DNA of 28,695 nucleotides from a virus, in IMG/VR virus record IMGVR_UViG_3300029787_000241, positions 1-28,695 of that record. One strand, given 5' to 3'. The notes beneath the pieces are model-generated. The model saw only the letters and a list, made by a program, of their open reading frames with translations, ran no database searches and was not told where the DNA came from. Of this stretch, positions 26,992 through 28,695 are shown one piece after another (the stretch's first letter is position 1; each line of letters begins with the position of its first letter). The position numbers and the translations under genes are program-made.

Positions 26992-27141
26992 ATGCACAAT
27001 ATCAACAGTAATCAACTAGCAGAGTGGAAACATTCTGAACTCAAACACAGTATAGACAAAGTAGACGATTATTACAACTGTATGATAGACGCAGAAGAAA
27101 CGCACTCAGACAAAAGAATATGTTTAGAACTACTAAATTAA
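26992..27141 (+). CDS. plus-strand small protein (49 aa)
   Basis: This is the only convincing plus-strand gene of the window. ATG at 26992 has GAGG five bases upstream, a good ribosome-binding site. The 49 residues begin MHNINSNQLAEWKHSELKHS and continue IDKVDDYYNCMIDAEE, with two cysteines and a mainly helical, amphipathic look. A strong plus-strand terminator follows nine bases after the TAA. Short acidic helical proteins of this kind occur in cyanophages; no function is known to me. Confidence 0.6.
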   Translation: MHNINSNQLAEWKHSELKHSIDKVDDYYNCMIDAEETHSDKRICLELLN

Positions 27142-27150
27142 GCAAAGAAT

Positions 27151-27175
27151 GACCCCCGAAAGGGGGTCTTTTTTT
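27151..27175 (+). terminator. rho-independent terminator of the plus-strand microgene
   Basis: GACCCCC, tetraloop GAAA and GGGGGTC form a perfect seven-pair hairpin followed by seven T on the plus strand. On the minus strand the hairpin has no T-run, but it lies directly after the 28-residue ORF and could still slow the ho1 transcript. Confidence 0.9.
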
Positions 27176-27260
27176 ATTTCTTTTTAAATACTCCAAATTT
27201 TGTCAGAATATACACTGACAATATAGTCCAGAATACTACTTCTAACCCAACATTGTTCAT
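27174..27260 (-). CDS. 28-residue single-span membrane microprotein
   Basis: ATG at 27260-27258 overlaps the ho1 stop by four bases (ATGA), the same coupling seen between real genes here. The product is 28 residues: a polar start MNNVGLE, a hydrophobic span of about 15 residues (VVFWTILSVYILTKF) and a basic end VFKKK. This is the form of tiny thylakoid subunits such as PsbT, PetL or PetN, but it does not match any that I know. The stop overlaps the T-run of the opposing terminator. Expression is inferred from coupling alone. Confidence 0.5.
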   Translation of the reverse strand: MNNVGLEVVFWTILSVYILTKFGVFKKK

Positions 27261-27961
27261 TTTCTAAACCTTTTAGATACAATCATTTCTTGTATGAAAT
27301 CTATTGCAAAACTATTTAATAACTGCCAGAAAGATTTAGCAGCATTACCTTGAATCTCTTCAAACATATACATGTTCATTCTAAAGGCATAGTTTGCTTC
27401 TGCAATTAACATATTAGTTTGATATTCACTCATTCCTAAGTTATTAAGAATTTCTCTGTAATTATTCTTAAATTCTTTTGCATTTGATATGTCAGGAAAA
27501 TCATAGAATTTTAATCCTTTACCTGCTGGTGGTCTTAGAACACGTTCTGTAATTCCTTTTAGAATCTTACCACCTGACAGATCACCAATGTATCTGGTGT
27601 AGTGATGTGCAATGAGAAGATATGGATCTTTCTCTGCTACCTCATTAATTCTATAGAAATATGTGGCACATGCTTCTGAAGGTTCTTGCATGTCTTTCCA
27701 ACCAGGACCATAAAAATATTCAAGATCTTCTTCAATATATTTTTTCCTTTCTAATTCTGGATAATATATTGCCTTAACTTTAGGATCTTCAGAATTTTTG
27801 ATATGATGTTCCATCACGTCATAAACGTAATAGAAATTAGTAAGCAACTTACGATATTCTAAAGGATCTAACACCCCTTTTAGAAAGGAAGATACAAACT
27901 TAGTATTCTCTGCTGCTGTGTGAGACTTTTTAGTCCCTTCTTTTAGTGCTGTTGCTAACAT
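27257..27961 (-). CDS. ho1: heme oxygenase
   Basis: The 234-residue protein has the full length of cyanobacterial and phage Ho1. The proximal heme ligand is H14 in KKSHTAAEN, and the distal helix has GDLSGG at residues 126-131, which lets heme bend and oxygen bind. It converts heme to biliverdin IX-alpha, CO and iron, with electrons from ferredoxin, in the cytoplasm. In cyanophages biliverdin feeds phage bilin reductases such as PebS or PcyA; neither is in this window. The preceding membrane-protein gene ends one base before its ATG, and the 28-residue ORF overlaps its end, so the three form one unit under the promoter at 28291-28319. Confidence 0.95.
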   Translation of the reverse strand: MLATALKEGTKKSHTAAENTKFVSSFLKGVLDPLEYRKLLTNFYYVYDVMEHHIKNSEDPKVKAIYYPELERKKYIEEDLEYFYGPGWKDMQEPSEACATYFYRINEVAEKDPYLLIAHHYTRYIGDLSGGKILKGITERVLRPPAGKGLKFYDFPDISNAKEFKNNYREILNNLGMSEYQTNMLIAEANYAFRMNMYMFEEIQGNAAKSFWQLLNSFAIDFIQEMIVSKRFRK

Positions 27962-27962
27962 A

Positions 27963-28268
27963 TTAATCTACCTCTAACCAAATAATATAATCATCAGGGT
28001 TCACTCCAGTCAAATCTATTTGATCACGACCAAAATCACCTGTTGGAGGAGGAACTAAAGGTGAATATATCCCTTTAGGTCTTCTTGGATAATTATCTAT
28101 AAGTGATTCAACTGCTGTGTCAAACCATCTATTCATTGATTTTGCCATCTTACGATACGATGTTCCAACATATAATTGACCACTCACAACTGCAATAGTA
28201 GCAGCACCCCAAAACATATAATAAAATCTAGATTTCATTTGTGCTCTGATTTTTTCTCTACTCGCCAT
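27963..28268 (-). CDS. small membrane-anchored protein upstream of ho1
   Basis: The protein has 101 residues. A basic N-terminus (MASREKIRAQMKSR) precedes one membrane span at about residues 15-34 (FYYMFWGAATIAVVSGQLYV), then a soluble, proline-containing tail (YPRRPKGIYSPLVPPPTGD) ending DYIIWLEVD. The positive-inside pattern puts the tail outside the cytoplasm or in the lumen if it enters thylakoids. It is the first gene after the embedded promoter and lies one base from ho1. I know no function; coupling to ho1 hints at a photosynthesis-related or heme-related role, which is inference. Confidence 0.75.
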   Translation of the reverse strand: MASREKIRAQMKSRFYYMFWGAATIAVVSGQLYVGTSYRKMAKSMNRWFDTAVESLIDNYPRRPKGIYSPLVPPPTGDFGRDQIDLTGVNPDDYIIWLEVD

Positions 28269-28290
28269 AACATATTATTTTATCCACTAT

Positions 28291-28319
28291 AATATAGCAT
28301 AAAAAAAGGAGGGTGTCAA
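28291..28319 (-). promoter_or_regulatory. near-consensus sigma70 promoter of the ho1 unit
   Basis: On the minus strand TTGACA (28319-28314, perfect) is followed by a 17-base spacer and TATATT (28296-28291) preceded by TGC. TTGA lies in the loop of the upstream terminator and its T-run is in the spacer. The promoter reads into the 101-residue membrane protein and ho1, and suits early or middle transcription by host RNA polymerase. Confidence 0.8.
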
Positions 28320-28328
28320 GCACCCTCC
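28301..28328 (-). terminator. rho-independent terminator after the barrel-like gene
   Basis: On the minus strand GGAGGGTG, loop CTTGA and CACCCTCC form a perfect eight-pair hairpin followed by seven T. It ends transcription from the 28382-28695 gene and, at the same time, holds the -35 box of the next promoter. Confidence 0.9.
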
Positions 28329-28372
28329 CATAAGTTCCGATTGTAGAGACCGCACGAAATGTGTCTCGTCTC

Positions 28373-28380
28373 TATTTATA
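28373..28380 (-). promoter_or_regulatory. T4-type late promoter motif before a short hairpin region
   Basis: TATAAATA occurs exactly on the minus strand directly after the stop of the barrel-like gene. Downstream lies an inverted repeat (TAGAGAC/GTCTCTA, 28344-28374) and then the terminator at 28301-28328. The transcript would be only about 60 bases unless the terminator is read through to ho1. Confidence 0.45.
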
Positions 28381-28381
28381 A

Positions 28382-28695
28382 TCAGAATGTGAACTTAACA
28401 CCTGCTTTAGCACCCCAGTCTAAGTCATCTTCGTTAGTTACTCCAGAGATCTCTCCGTAGAACTTATCGTATGAACCACCAAGGTATCCAATGAATTCTA
28501 CATCACCGAACTCATCAGTTGACTCTGTGTGAGTCACTGTAGGACCACCAGATACATAGTATCCAATTCCACCTTCAGTTGTTCCTTCGTATCCTATTAC
28601 TGCTTCTAATCCACCAGATGTATATGCACCATCAGGATATGAACCAGACGCTTCCAAATTCACATATGGACCAGCAAAAGCTGCACCAGCGAAGA
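28382..28695 (-). CDS. secreted beta-barrel-like protein (partial, start outside window)
   Basis: The frame stays open to the right edge, so the true start is beyond it; the GTG at 28663 is internal. The visible N-terminal part reads FAGAAFAGPYVNLEASGSYP, in which AAFA-GPY fits the end of a signal peptide cut after the alanine. The mature part of about 95 residues alternates Gly and aromatic residues (GYEGTTEGGIGYYVSGG, GYLGGSYDKFYGEISG) and ends GAKAGVKFTF, with the terminal Phe of outer-membrane barrel proteins. It is too short for a porin, so a small barrel or a porin-derived protein is likely. Such signal-bearing short proteins occur in cyanophages; the role is unknown. Confidence 0.7.
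   Translation of the reverse strand, partial: FAGAAFAGPYVNLEASGSYPDGAYTSGGLEAVIGYEGTTEGGIGYYVSGGPTVTHTESTDEFGDVEFIGYLGGSYDKFYGEISGVTNEDDLDWGAKAGVKFTF

Noticed and set aside
26964-27011. A 15-codon plus-strand frame starting MSPFNSRGVYAQYQQ
   Set aside because: It has a weak ribosome-binding site and overlaps the better-supported 49-aa gene; it could be a leader peptide, but there is no positive evidence.

Overview
The window looks like part of the genome of a T4-like marine cyanophage (a myovirus of Prochlorococcus or Synechococcus). It is A+T-rich and tightly packed, with genes overlapping by 1-4 bases. It has T4-type late promoters (TATAAATA), tail-fibre genes with phage collar domains, and the cyanophage bilin genes ho1 (heme oxygenase) and cpeT. 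The host type is supported independently by a circularly permuted tmRNA gene whose tag (AANKIVAFSRTRELATA) belongs to the marine picocyanobacterial class. Almost everything is on the minus strand; one microgene is on the plus strand.

Layout, in minus-strand transcription order from right to left. (1) 28695-28382: the end of a small secreted beta-barrel-like protein cut by the window edge, then a late-promoter motif. (2) 28328-27174: a terminator that carries a near-consensus sigma70 promoter, then a membrane protein, ho1 and a 28-residue membrane microprotein. (3) 27175-26911: a plus-strand island with one small gene and its own terminator. (4) 26868-25475: cpeT, a 50-residue ORF, an HNH nuclease, tRNA-Met(CAT), tRNA-Arg(TCT) and the permuted tmRNA, closed by a terminator; the spacing allows one transcript. 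(5) 25413-2251: a late operon with promoter TATAAATA, a 4990-residue virion protein, three collar-domain fibre proteins (550, 461 and 1284 aa) and two small virion-region proteins, closed by a terminator. (6) 2227-1: that terminator also carries a promoter, which feeds six packed genes: four unknown small proteins, a candidate PD-(D/E)XK nuclease, and a DNA methyltransferase cut by the left edge.

How it works together: regions 2 and 4 act on the infected cell (bilin production, bilin-protein handling, tRNA supply, ribosome rescue). Region 5 builds the host-recognition apparatus. Region 6 may modify and cut DNA. The points most worth following are the phage-borne permuted tmRNA with its altered tag end, the two terminators whose loops supply a promoter -35 box, and the nested repeat structure of the 4990-residue protein. 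In that protein a roughly 1050-residue beta-repeat array is inserted inside one copy of a second repeat family. All functional calls come from reading the sequence; no database search was run.
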